A stretch of 48,085 nucleotides of DNA, from contig CAJXSW010000008.1 of NCBI GenBank assembly GCA_913060645.1, positions 1-48,085 of the forward strand, read 5' to 3'. The DNA comes from an uncultured Dokdonia sp. (GTDB lineage Bacteria; Bacteroidota; Bacteroidia; Flavobacteriales; Flavobacteriaceae). A program made the translations under genes and the position numbers. Positions 33,846 to 42,412 of the stretch are shown here, one piece after another (within the stretch, counting starts at the first letter, position 1; each line of letters starts with the position of its first letter). The notes under the pieces are model-generated. The model made no database searches and was not told the origin of the DNA. It saw nothing but the letters and a program-made list of their open reading frames with translations.

Positions 33846-36800
33846 ATGACAGATAAGAAAAAGAAAAATGTAGATAAGGAATTTGCAATCTCCAGCTGGG
33901 CGATTGATAACCCTACCATTATTTACGTTCTTATGGCGCTGTTTCTGGCCTTAGGAATGGGAGCCTACCTAGGGATGGCACGTGAGAATTATCCAGAAAT
34001 CAATGAGACTAAAATTTATATTTCGGCACCATATCCTGGGAACACCGCAGAGGATATTGAACGTCTCATTGTAGATCCGCTAGAGGATAAACTTCAGAAC
34101 TTATCAGACGTGGTTGAGGTGCTTTCTACTTCGCAAGAAGATTATGCAATCATCACCATAGAGTTTAAGGAAGGAGTTGATGTACAGGAGGCAAAGCAAC
34201 GAGTAAAGGATGAGGTAGACTCAGAAACAGCAAATGAAGACTGGCCTACGTTTAACAATGCAAAGGTAGAGCCTAATGTTTTTGACTTAAGTATCTCTGA
34301 GGAGACACCTATTCTTAATGTAAACGTATCTGGTAATTACCCTACTATAAAGCTTAAGGAATATGCAGAGTACCTGCAGGATGAGATAGAAAGCCTTAAG
34401 GAAATCAAAGAAGCAACTATACGTGGTGCGCAAGAGCGTGAGGTAGAAGTAGCAGTAGATGTGTATAAAATGATTGCTGCTCAAGTAAGTTTTAATGACA
34501 TACTTGCTTCTATAGGTAATGAAAATATGACCTTATCTGCAGGTAATCTTGTGAGTAGCGGACAGCGTCGTAATATTCGTGTGATAGGAGAAATCCAAAG
34601 CCCAGAAGAGCTTGAAGATTTTGTAATAAAATCAGAAAACGGGGCGGTATACCTTAGGGATATTGCAGAGGTAACTTTTTCTGAAGAAGATAAAACTACC
34701 TACGCTAGAGATCTTACATTATATGAAGGAGATACTGTAAATGATGAGGAGATAAGTGAGACAGTGGTAATGCTAGATGTAAAGAAAAGATCTGGCGAAA
34801 ATATGATTGAAGCCGTAGAGCAAATCAACGAGATTATAGCCAATGCTACGGCAGAGGTTTTTCCTCCAGATGTAGTTGTGCGTACCGCAAATGATCAGAG
34901 TGCAAAGACAGAAAATCAAGTAAACGACCTTGTAAACAATATCATCTTTGGTATAATTCTCGTGGTAGGTGTACTTATGTTCTTTTTAGGATTTAAAAAC
35001 GCACTTTTTGTAGGGTTTGCTATTCCTATGTCTATGTTTATGAGTTTTATGATCCTCAACTTGATGGGTTATACCATGAATACCATGATCCTTTTTGCCC
35101 TTATTATGGGACTTGGGATGCTAGTAGATAATGGTATTGTGGTAGTAGAAAACGTGTATCGCCTCATGGACGAAGAAGGGATGGGACGTATAGAAGCGGC
35201 CAAAAAAGGTATCGGAGAGATAGCATTCCCTATCATTATATCTACACTTACTACGGTAGCTGCCTTCGTGCCATTAGGACTTTGGCCAGGGATTATGGGG
35301 CAGTTTATGATTTACTTCCCTATCACATTATCTGTGGTACTAGGCTCATCATTATTTGTGGCAATCTTTATAAACTCGATGCTCGTGTCACAGTTTATGA
35401 AAACAGATGAGAAAGCGCTTACGCGAAAATTTCTTATCCGCACCTCACTCATCATGTTACCTATTGGGTTAATGATATTATTTTTAGGAGGAAGCATACG
35501 TGGACTAGGAAGTCTTGTGATTGCAACCATCATCTTCATGTGGATTTATAAATACGTACTTAAAGGTGCTGCCGATGTTTTTCAAAAACGTTTCTTAACG
35601 TGGCTAGAAGATGTTTATAAGAGATTCTTAGGATGGGCGATTAAGGGGTATAAACCTATAGGATTTGTAGTAGGGATTTTCCTAATGCTTATTTTAACTT
35701 TTATGGCTTTTGGAGGATCTGTGAGTGCTGGTCGTACAGCTATAGAATTCTTCCCTGATAATAAGCCTAACCAGATTACGGTTTATATTGAGTATCCAGA
35801 AGGAACTGCAATTACCAAAACAGATGCGATTACTAAGGAGATAGAACAACGTGTATTTAAGGTCTTTAATGATGAGGCATACTTAGAAGGTGAAGATTAC
35901 AATGCACTTGTAGAAACTTCTGTATCACAAGTAGGAGAAGGTGCTGGTAACCCACAGACAGATGGAGGAAGCGCTGCCGAAATGCCACACAGAGCAAAAA
36001 TTACGGCGACTATGCGTGAGTATAAGTACCGTAATGAAGCAGATAGTGAAGAGCTCCGTTTTAAGGTACAAGATGCCGTGAGAGGTGTATATCCAGGAGT
36101 TGTAATTACGGTAGAAAAAGATGCTGAAGGACCACCACAGGGATATCCTATTAACATAGAGCTAGAAGGTAAAGACTATCAAGAACTCATCATCGCAGCA
36201 GAAAAGATGCGTAACTATATTAATAGCCGCAACGTTCCTGGAGTAGATGAGCTTAAGATTAATGTAAATAGAGGTAAACCAGGAACAGAAGTTCTTGTAG
36301 ATCGCCAGAAGGCAGGAGAACTGGGTGTAGCTACTGGTCAAGTAGGGCTGCAACTACGTCGTTCTATCTTTGGTGATAAAGCTGGGGTTTATAAAAAGGA
36401 TGGAGAAGATTATGATATTTACGTGCGCTTCAATGAAGAGCAGCGATATGATAAGTCGGCTTTATTTAATCAGAACATCACTTTTAGAGATCCTGCTACG
36501 GGGCAAGTAAAAGACGTACCTGTAAGTGCAGTAACCACTACAAGAAACACATCTTCATTTAGTGCGATAAAGCACAGAGATTCTAAGCGTGTAGTGACAG
36601 TATATTCTAACCTTGCCGCTGGTTTTACAGATGCAGGTGTGGTAGTAGCTGCTGTACAAGAGGAGATGAAAAACTTCGACGAAATACCAAAGGATATTAA
36701 GGTAAACTATACAGGTCAAATCGAAGAGCAAGCAAAGGAAATGAATTTCTTAGTAAGTGCATTTTTTGGCGGACTGGCATTAATATTCTTCTTATTGATA

Positions 36801-37391
36801 TTTCAATTTAGTTCCATATCAAAGCCTATCATCATTATGATAGCCATTTTCTTAAGTTTTATAGGAGTATTTGGTGGGATTATCATAAGTGGGTCTCCAT
36901 TTGTAATTATCATGACCATGATGGGAATTATATCTCTTGCAGGTATTGTGGTAAATAATGGAGTAGTGCTACTTGATTATACTCAGCTTCTTGTAGATCG
37001 TAAAGAAGTAGCGCAAGATCTTGAAGGAAAGCAAATGCTTGATAAAAAGACCATGCAAGAACTTATTATCGAAGGTGGTCGCGCACGTTTACGCCCAGTA
37101 CTACTTACAGCGATAACAACGGTACTTGGGTTGATACCACTTGCAATAGGTATTAACATTGACTTCTTTGGGTTGTTCCAAGAGTTTGATGCAGGTATTT
37201 ATGTAGGAGGTGATAACGTGATTTTCTGGGGCCCACTAGCGTGGACAGTAATTTACGGATTAATCATAGCGACTTTCTTAACGCTTATTATTGTACCACT
37301 ACTATACTACATAGTATATCGTATTAAATTTAAAATACGAGGTGGTAAAGATGAGGTAGAAGAAGAAAAAGAGCTGCCAGAAGCAGCATAA
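33846..37391 (+). CDS. RND efflux transporter permease (AcrB-like)
   Basis: An 1181-aa inner-membrane proton-driven pump, longer than the usual 1020-1060. The N-terminal first helix, pore domains and TM blocks are recognisable: APYPGNTAEDIERLIVDPLE, TANDQSAKTENQVNDLVNN, and the TM4 motif MGLGMLVDNGIVVVENVYRLM. The proton-relay residues differ from AcrB: the AcrB Asp-Asp is Asp-Asn (VDN), and the TM10 Lys site reads GIVVNNGVVLLDYTQ, with Asn in place of Lys. Between TM6 and TM7 there is an extra hydrophobic stretch (about residues 530-575), apparently two more membrane helices. It is the last gene of the operon and is followed by a strong terminator. Substrate unknown. Confidence 0.93.
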   Translation: MTDKKKKNVDKEFAISSWAIDNPTIIYVLMALFLALGMGAYLGMARENYPEINETKIYISAPYPGNTAEDIERLIVDPLEDKLQNLSDVVEVLSTSQEDYAIITIEFKEGVDVQEAKQRVKDEVDSETANEDWPTFNNAKVEPNVFDLSISEETPILNVNVSGNYPTIKLKEYAEYLQDEIESLKEIKEATIRGAQEREVEVAVDVYKMIAAQVSFNDILASIGNENMTLSAGNLVSSGQRRNIRVIGEIQSPEELEDFVIKSENGAVYLRDIAEVTFSEEDKTTYARDLTLYEGDTVNDEEISETVVMLDVKKRSGENMIEAVEQINEIIANATAEVFPPDVVVRTANDQSAKTENQVNDLVNNIIFGIILVVGVLMFFLGFKNALFVGFAIPMSMFMSFMILNLMGYTMNTMILFALIMGLGMLVDNGIVVVENVYRLMDEEGMGRIEAAKKGIGEIAFPIIISTLTTVAAFVPLGLWPGIMGQFMIYFPITLSVVLGSSLFVAIFINSMLVSQFMKTDEKALTRKFLIRTSLIMLPIGLMILFLGGSIRGLGSLVIATIIFMWIYKYVLKGAADVFQKRFLTWLEDVYKRFLGWAIKGYKPIGFVVGIFLMLILTFMAFGGSVSAGRTAIEFFPDNKPNQITVYIEYPEGTAITKTDAITKEIEQRVFKVFNDEAYLEGEDYNALVETSVSQVGEGAGNPQTDGGSAAEMPHRAKITATMREYKYRNEADSEELRFKVQDAVRGVYPGVVITVEKDAEGPPQGYPINIELEGKDYQELIIAAEKMRNYINSRNVPGVDELKINVNRGKPGTEVLVDRQKAGELGVATGQVGLQLRRSIFGDKAGVYKKDGEDYDIYVRFNEEQRYDKSALFNQNITFRDPATGQVKDVPVSAVTTTRNTSSFSAIKHRDSKRVVTVYSNLAAGFTDAGVVVAAVQEEMKNFDEIPKDIKVNYTGQIEEQAKEMNFLVSAFFGGLALIFFLLIFQFSSISKPIIIMIAIFLSFIGVFGGIIISGSPFVIIMTMMGIISLAGIVVNNGVVLLDYTQLLVDRKEVAQDLEGKQMLDKKTMQELIIEGGRARLRPVLLTAITTVLGLIPLAIGINIDFFGLFQEFDAGIYVGGDNVIFWGPLAWTVIYGLIIATFLTLIIVPLLYYIVYRIKFKIRGGKDEVEEEKELPEAA

Positions 37392-37418
37392 GTAATTAGT
37401 TAGTTAATTAGTGTAGAA

Positions 37419-37453
37419 AAGCGCATTCGGCAATAAGCTGAATGCGCTTTTTT
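37419..37453 (+). terminator. Terminator of the efflux operon
   Basis: Long stem AAAGCGCATTCGGC with GCTGAATGCGCTTT, 5-base loop, then a T run. Confidence 0.85.
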
Positions 37454-37465
37454 AATGAGTAATTA

Positions 37466-37481
37466 CGCTTTCGCGAAAGTA
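37466..37481. repeat. Dispersed palindrome copy 11 (convergent intergenic)
   Basis: Exact core at 37469-37478; the left arm TACGC is intact and two bases of the right arm are changed. It lies between two separate terminators and is not part of either. Confidence 0.88.
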
Positions 37482-37483
37482 TA

Positions 37484-37516
37484 AAAAAACCCTCTCAATA
37501 TCTATTGAGAGGGTTT
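37484..37516 (-). terminator. Terminator of the susC-susD unit
   Basis: Perfect stem AAACCCTCTCAATA with TATTGAGAGGGTTT. The minus strand continues into a T run, so it ends the leftward transcript. Confidence 0.85.
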
Positions 37517-37534
37517 GAATGAATTAGGTGTTAC

Positions 37535-38890
37535 TTATTGGTTCTCAGTAAGTGGTATTGGGAATTGAGAAAATACATCATCATTTGCTCTATCAATAGG
37601 TAACTCGTCAAGGCGATTGTAACGACGTACATCGATCCATCTGTGTCCTTCTGCATAGAGTGAGTACCTACGTTGTGTAAGCATCTCATCTGTAAGAGAA
37701 GCAGCATCCATAGCTCCAGCATAAGAATCCAGTCCAGCGCTTTCGCGTATGATATCTAAAGCTGTAACTGCCTCCATAGGATTAATGGTAATGTTTGCCT
37801 CTGCGTATAATAAGAGTAGTTCTTCTTTACGTATGATTGGAATAGGGTCTACGTTACTTGTATATCTAAATACATCATACTCTCCAGTAAGGCCATCTAA
37901 TGTAAGAGGATTAGGAATGATATTTCCATCTTCATCTGTAGCGCTTCTTAATGCAACCTTGTTAAGCCTAATATCACTAGTTTCTGCATCTGTAATAAAG
38001 GAAGGTTGCGCTATACGTGCACCTGCAGTAGAGGAATTAGTGGGGAAAAACATCGGGTTAAGAATATCTGTTTGGTCATCAGTAAAGATATGATAAACCC
38101 CTTGGTTTAAATCTAATCCGTTAATTTCCAAGAAAGAATTTTGAAGTGCATTAAGTACTTCTGGAAAATCTCCTTGATATGCAGCTACACGTGCTGCAAG
38201 TGCATTATTTATTTCATCAAATCGAGCTGGAGTAGAAAAACCAGCAAATCCATTAGTAAGGAAAAATGGAAAGCTACTACCACCAGCGTTTAAGTCTAAA
38301 GAAGCTTCATTAAGAATAGATTTTATGGCAGCTAAGGCTTGTTCCTTGCTTACAATTGGCCCTAAGTTTGCTTCGTCTGAGACATCTATACGTATACCTC
38401 CTTCATCTGTAAGATTAAGGTTGAGCAGTAGTTCGTGTGCAATCATTGTATTAAGAAACCCTCTCGTAGCAGTCAACTCTTCTTCTGTGAATATTGCAGA
38501 AAGATCTTGTTCTTCGATAAACCCTAAGATAAGGTTAGCGTTTTTTACGGTTCTATATCTTGCCGCCCAGGGAGTTGTAATATAGAAGGTATTGTTGTCT
38601 AAGACAGCATTTTCTCCACCTAGTAAATCACTTGTATATCTAGGGTCTGAGCTTGAGAATCTATAGTATTCTCTACCTATAACGCCACAATTATCAAAGT
38701 AATTTCCTAAGCCTACACGAGAGCTATATAGCACTCCACCTACTAGATCTTGTAAGTCACCACGAGTTAGATTCTCTTCAAAGGCATCAACCTCGGGGTT
38801 GTTTAAGTCTGAGTATTCTTGTACGTCACATGAATAAAGCCCAGCGCAAATACTTAATGCAAGTAGGCTTTTAGTTATATATTTTTTCAT
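37535..38890 (-). CDS. SusD/RagB-family outer membrane lipoprotein
   Basis: A 451-aa nutrient-binding lipoprotein that pairs with SusC-type transporters. The signal peptide ends in the lipobox YSC (Cys21, LYSCDVQEYSDLNNP). The TPR-like SusD fold shows the RYRTVKNANLIL motif, the region APIIRKEELLLLYAEA as IPIIRKEELLLLYAEA, and the C-terminal ALDIIRESAGLD and RRYSLYAEGHRWIDVRRY. It lies 9 bases downstream of susC. There are no glycoside hydrolases, sulfatases or sigma/anti-sigma genes beside the pair, so the substrate cannot be deduced. Confidence 0.92.
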   Translation of the reverse strand: MKKYITKSLLALSICAGLYSCDVQEYSDLNNPEVDAFEENLTRGDLQDLVGGVLYSSRVGLGNYFDNCGVIGREYYRFSSSDPRYTSDLLGGENAVLDNNTFYITTPWAARYRTVKNANLILGFIEEQDLSAIFTEEELTATRGFLNTMIAHELLLNLNLTDEGGIRIDVSDEANLGPIVSKEQALAAIKSILNEASLDLNAGGSSFPFFLTNGFAGFSTPARFDEINNALAARVAAYQGDFPEVLNALQNSFLEINGLDLNQGVYHIFTDDQTDILNPMFFPTNSSTAGARIAQPSFITDAETSDIRLNKVALRSATDEDGNIIPNPLTLDGLTGEYDVFRYTSNVDPIPIIRKEELLLLYAEANITINPMEAVTALDIIRESAGLDSYAGAMDAASLTDEMLTQRRYSLYAEGHRWIDVRRYNRLDELPIDRANDDVFSQFPIPLTENQ

Positions 38891-38899
38891 CTTTTTATA

Positions 38900-41878
38900 T
38901 TAAAAGTTTACAGCTAGGTTAAATAAGAATCGCTTAGAAGATGGGAAAGGTGTAACCTCTACACCAGTAAAGATACCGCCACCACCAAAATTTGAAACTT
39001 CTGGATCATAACTGTTGTAATCAAATATGTTAATTAGGTTTGTTCCTGAAAATCCTACTTTAATATTGTCTATGTTTCCTCCTAAGAAATTTTCTAAAGT
39101 TGTTGTAGGTATAGTGTAATATAATCCCACTTCACGTAATCTTAGGTAAGATGCATCTTCTACAAAAACATCTGCAGATGAACCAAGCTGGCTCACTCTA
39201 TATGGGCCATTTGCAAGAGCTCCAGAAGGATCAAGTCCAGAATCATCATAATCTGCACTAGTACCGTTTAAATCAGATAATAATGTAGTTAAATTAATGT
39301 TGTCACCACCTTTTTTCCATTGCCATAAAAATGATAATTGGAAGTCCTTGTATTGAAGACTATTATTGAATGCCATTTGAAAATCTGGCTCTGAATCTCC
39401 AAATTTCTGGAATCCATTAGCACCAGGGTTAGGGCCTATTCCTACTATTTGAGTAGCGCTAGAACCTTCTTCAATTCTAAATGTACCAAGCGTCGCTCCA
39501 AAGGCTCCTACATTGAAAGGGTCAACATCTAAACGAGTGATTTTAGAAGTGTTTTTAAACCAGTTTACACTAGCATTCCACACAAAATCCTCTGACTCAA
39601 TAATATTACTATTCAATGATAGTTCAAGTCCTTTGTTTTGCAATTCACCTGCATTCACAAATTCGCTCGTAAATCCAGAAGATGGAGGTAATGCAGAGTT
39701 AAGAATTAAGTCATCAACAGTTTTAATATAATATGTTGCAGAAAAATCTACTTTACCATCAAGAATACTAAGGTCTGTACCAAATTCTAATTCTTTTTGG
39801 CGTTCAGGGCTTAAACCACCATCTCCACGAACACCTACTAGGCTTATTCCTAATAGACCATCTGTAGAGAATGATGTGTATGATGTAAATAATGCACCAA
39901 AAGGAGCAAAGTTACCTGCCTCTCCATAAGCTACACGTAGTTTAAATTTGTCTACAAAGCTATCTTCTTTCCAAAAATCAAACTCATTAAAGTTTGCTGC
40001 AAGTGATGCTTTTGGGTAATAGTTAAGTTCGTTTGCATCTCCGTTATTTGAAGATTTATCTCCTCTTAATCCTATCGCTCCTATAAGCTTATCTTGAAAA
40101 TTGATTTCTTCTTGTACAAAAAATCCAGCATCTTCTTGGAGTAGTCTAAACTGGTTAGTTCCAGTATTTGCAGCTTGATCAACATTAGTTTCTGAAGCTA
40201 CAAGTCCGCTCGCAGTAATAAGCTGCGTGTTTCTGTCAAAATATTCTCTTGTAACACCGGCTTGCGTTCTAAAAGATAAATCATTATCTGTTCTATAATT
40301 ATGTACTAAGAAAGCCGCTAGATTGTAGTTCCTATTTTGAGTATCTCCTTGCACAGCAACTCCATTTTGACCTCCATTAGCAGGTTTTTGAAATTGTAAA
40401 TCCTTTGGGAAAATAGCTCTAGATTTCTGTCCATAAGTATCTAAACCTCCACGTAAAATTAATTCAAGGCTTGATTTTTCCTTTTTGAAGATATCTAGAT
40501 TTGCAGAAGCTCCAATAATAAAGCGATCTACTATTTCTCTGTTAGTTACTCTGTCTCTAGTTTGTAAAGGGTTTGATGCTCCTGAAGGATTATCTGGGTA
40601 AACACCATTTTCATCTGGAAATAATTGTAACCAAGGAGTTGTACCTGTTAAAGTCACACCAATAGTTGTACCTGAGTTGTCATTATTAAAGAAACCACGG
40701 TTAGATCTTGAATTGATGTAGTTTGTATTAAGTGATACTTTTAAAAAGTCTGTAGCTCTGTGATCTAAGTTAAGACGAAGTGAAGTCTTTTCGTAGCCTG
40801 TATTTTTTACAATACCATTTTCATTACTGTGCGTAACCCCAGCATAAAAGCGAGTTTTTACATCTCCACCGCTCATGCTAAAGTTAGTTCTACTTATAAG
40901 ACCTTTTTCTCCATAAATCTCTTCTTCATAATCTACTAATCTTCCTTCATCTCTAGCGGCTACAAAAAGCGGCACAGCTTCTGCTCCAAAACTATCTTCT
41001 ACACGTTGCTCGTTATAATCACGTAGTCCTAATAGTCTAGTTACTTGAGTCCAACCAAAAGACTGTCCAAATTTAAACTGAGTTTCTCCTGCTTTACCTT
41101 TCTTAGTTGTAATGATAACAACTCCGGCAGCAGCTCTAGAACCATATATAGCAGCGGCAGATGCTCCCTTTAATATTTCGATATTTTCAATATCATCTGG
41201 ATTTATATCTGCTATTCTGTTTGTAGGGTTATCTTGGTTTGAAGCACTTCCTCCAGCAGATGCTGCAGAAACTGCATTAAGACCTGCAGAGATAGAAGAG
41301 TTATCTACATAAACACCATCTACAATATAAAGTGGTTGTGTATTACCTTGGATAGAAGTAGCTCCACGAAGTTTAATAGAAAGTCCTCCTCCTGGCGCAC
41401 CAGAATTCTGGCTCACTAGAGCTCCAGCAAATTTACCATACAGCGCTCCATCTAACGTAGGTGGTGGTGTGGTACCAGTAATTTGCTCCGCTGATACTGA
41501 TGCTACAGCATTTGCGGCATTAGATCTCTTTACAGAAGAAGCAAGTCCAGAAATTACTACTTCATCTAGCGACTCAGAAGATTCTTCAAGAGTTACATTT
41601 AATGTTTGTGAGCTTGAAATTAATTTTTCTTGTGTAGCATACCCTAGGTATGAAAATTCTAAGGTTCCAGAATTACCGTTTAATGTAATGGAGTAATTAC
41701 CGTCAAAATCTGAGGTGGTTCCGTTTGAACTTCCTTTTTCAATAACATTGACAAAGGGAATTGGGTTATTTCCAGCATCTTTAATAACTCCTGTAACAAC
41801 AGACTGACCCATCAGGGCACAAGGAATTAAAAATAACAAGAAATAGACCATTTTGAGTAATGGGTACTTTTGTTTCAT
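38900..41878 (-). CDS. SusC/RagA-family TonB-dependent transporter
   Basis: A 992-aa outer-membrane transporter. Signal peptide (MVYFLLFLIPCALMGQS). A carboxypeptidase-like beta-sandwich follows (VVTGVIKDAGNNPIPFVNV and NGTTSDFDGNYSITL), then LDEVVISGLASSVKRSNAANAV (key part LDEVVISG), the plug with the SusC signature IENIEILKGASAAAIYGSRAAAGVV (key part EILKGASAAAIYGSRA), and a large barrel ending PSSKRFLFNLAVNF. It is the first gene of the unit with susD behind it. The 534-base upstream gap must hold its promoter. Confidence 0.94.
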   Translation of the reverse strand: MKQKYPLLKMVYFLLFLIPCALMGQSVVTGVIKDAGNNPIPFVNVIEKGSSNGTTSDFDGNYSITLNGNSGTLEFSYLGYATQEKLISSSQTLNVTLEESSESLDEVVISGLASSVKRSNAANAVASVSAEQITGTTPPPTLDGALYGKFAGALVSQNSGAPGGGLSIKLRGATSIQGNTQPLYIVDGVYVDNSSISAGLNAVSAASAGGSASNQDNPTNRIADINPDDIENIEILKGASAAAIYGSRAAAGVVIITTKKGKAGETQFKFGQSFGWTQVTRLLGLRDYNEQRVEDSFGAEAVPLFVAARDEGRLVDYEEEIYGEKGLISRTNFSMSGGDVKTRFYAGVTHSNENGIVKNTGYEKTSLRLNLDHRATDFLKVSLNTNYINSRSNRGFFNNDNSGTTIGVTLTGTTPWLQLFPDENGVYPDNPSGASNPLQTRDRVTNREIVDRFIIGASANLDIFKKEKSSLELILRGGLDTYGQKSRAIFPKDLQFQKPANGGQNGVAVQGDTQNRNYNLAAFLVHNYRTDNDLSFRTQAGVTREYFDRNTQLITASGLVASETNVDQAANTGTNQFRLLQEDAGFFVQEEINFQDKLIGAIGLRGDKSSNNGDANELNYYPKASLAANFNEFDFWKEDSFVDKFKLRVAYGEAGNFAPFGALFTSYTSFSTDGLLGISLVGVRGDGGLSPERQKELEFGTDLSILDGKVDFSATYYIKTVDDLILNSALPPSSGFTSEFVNAGELQNKGLELSLNSNIIESEDFVWNASVNWFKNTSKITRLDVDPFNVGAFGATLGTFRIEEGSSATQIVGIGPNPGANGFQKFGDSEPDFQMAFNNSLQYKDFQLSFLWQWKKGGDNINLTTLLSDLNGTSADYDDSGLDPSGALANGPYRVSQLGSSADVFVEDASYLRLREVGLYYTIPTTTLENFLGGNIDNIKVGFSGTNLINIFDYNSYDPEVSNFGGGGIFTGVEVTPFPSSKRFLFNLAVNF

Positions 41879-42412
41879 TTGATATTTGATTTAGTTTATA
41901 ATCCAAATTATAAATAATATTTAACTTATTAGGCTAATAGTTAACTATATGCTAATAATATTCTAAAAATTACACGAAATAAGCGAATTTGCCAATCATC
42001 ATCTTGATTTCTCAAATAAATCAGCTTTGTTTTGAGAACTTTTCATGTAATTATTGATTAGATGTAAGAGAACAAGGGTGTTGTCAAATTAGCTCCAGCA
42101 TTTTTACGCTCATATTTTTTAAATAGGACCTTAAATTGTTAAATAATTAATCACTAAATTTTATCTATTGAATTAAAAGTGTTGATAATTATAATCTATT
42201 AAATTTCAATCTCTAGGCTCTTTTTTAAGAGAAAATATTTAACTTAATTAAAGAGACAGTCATGGTGGGCTCAAAGTGTTGTTAAAACGCTTTATTTTGC
42301 GCTTTCGCGAAAGCGTGTATATAAAATGTGGAAAAACTAGGAAAGTCTGATCATATTTGAGAAAGCCAACCCAATAGAATAGCGTACTTTTATTTTTCTT
42401 AAAATATATGAT
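41879..42412. other. 534-base gene-free region between susC and mutS
   Basis: AT-rich divergent intergenic region. I see no ORF of convincing length, no tRNA and no strong hairpin apart from the palindrome at 42300-42315 and a weak dyad CTCTTTTTTAAGAG near 42219. No clear TAnnTTTG box was found for susC. GTACTTTTAT near 42383 may be a variant -7 box for mutS. Confidence 0.6.
42300..42315. repeat. Dispersed palindrome copy 12 (upstream of mutS)
   Basis: Perfect 16-mer about 98 bases upstream of the mutS start; last copy in the window. Confidence 0.92.

Noticed and set aside
35414-35429. Further palindrome-like site in the RND gene (CGCTTACGCGAAAATT)
   Set aside because: Core is broken and four of 16 bases differ; probably chance.
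37736-37748. Further palindrome half-site in susD (GCGCTTTCGCGTA)
   Set aside because: It encodes the conserved SusD motif region IRESAGL, so protein conservation alone can explain it; only one arm matches.
3080-42315. Palindrome copies as ParB parS sites
   Set aside because: parS has a TTTCACGTGAAA-type core with wider half-site spacing, and only a few sites near the origin. These copies differ in core spacing and occur every few kilobases.
3080-42315. Palindrome copies as transcription terminators
   Set aside because: Several lie between divergent genes (14902, 30573), within an operon (11879) or inside genes, most lack a T run, and separate clear terminators stand next to copies at 9326, 13261 and 37466.
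3080-42315. Palindrome copies as a CRISPR array or insertion-sequence ends
   Set aside because: Copies are kilobases apart with no spacer pattern, no target duplications and no transposase or cas genes.
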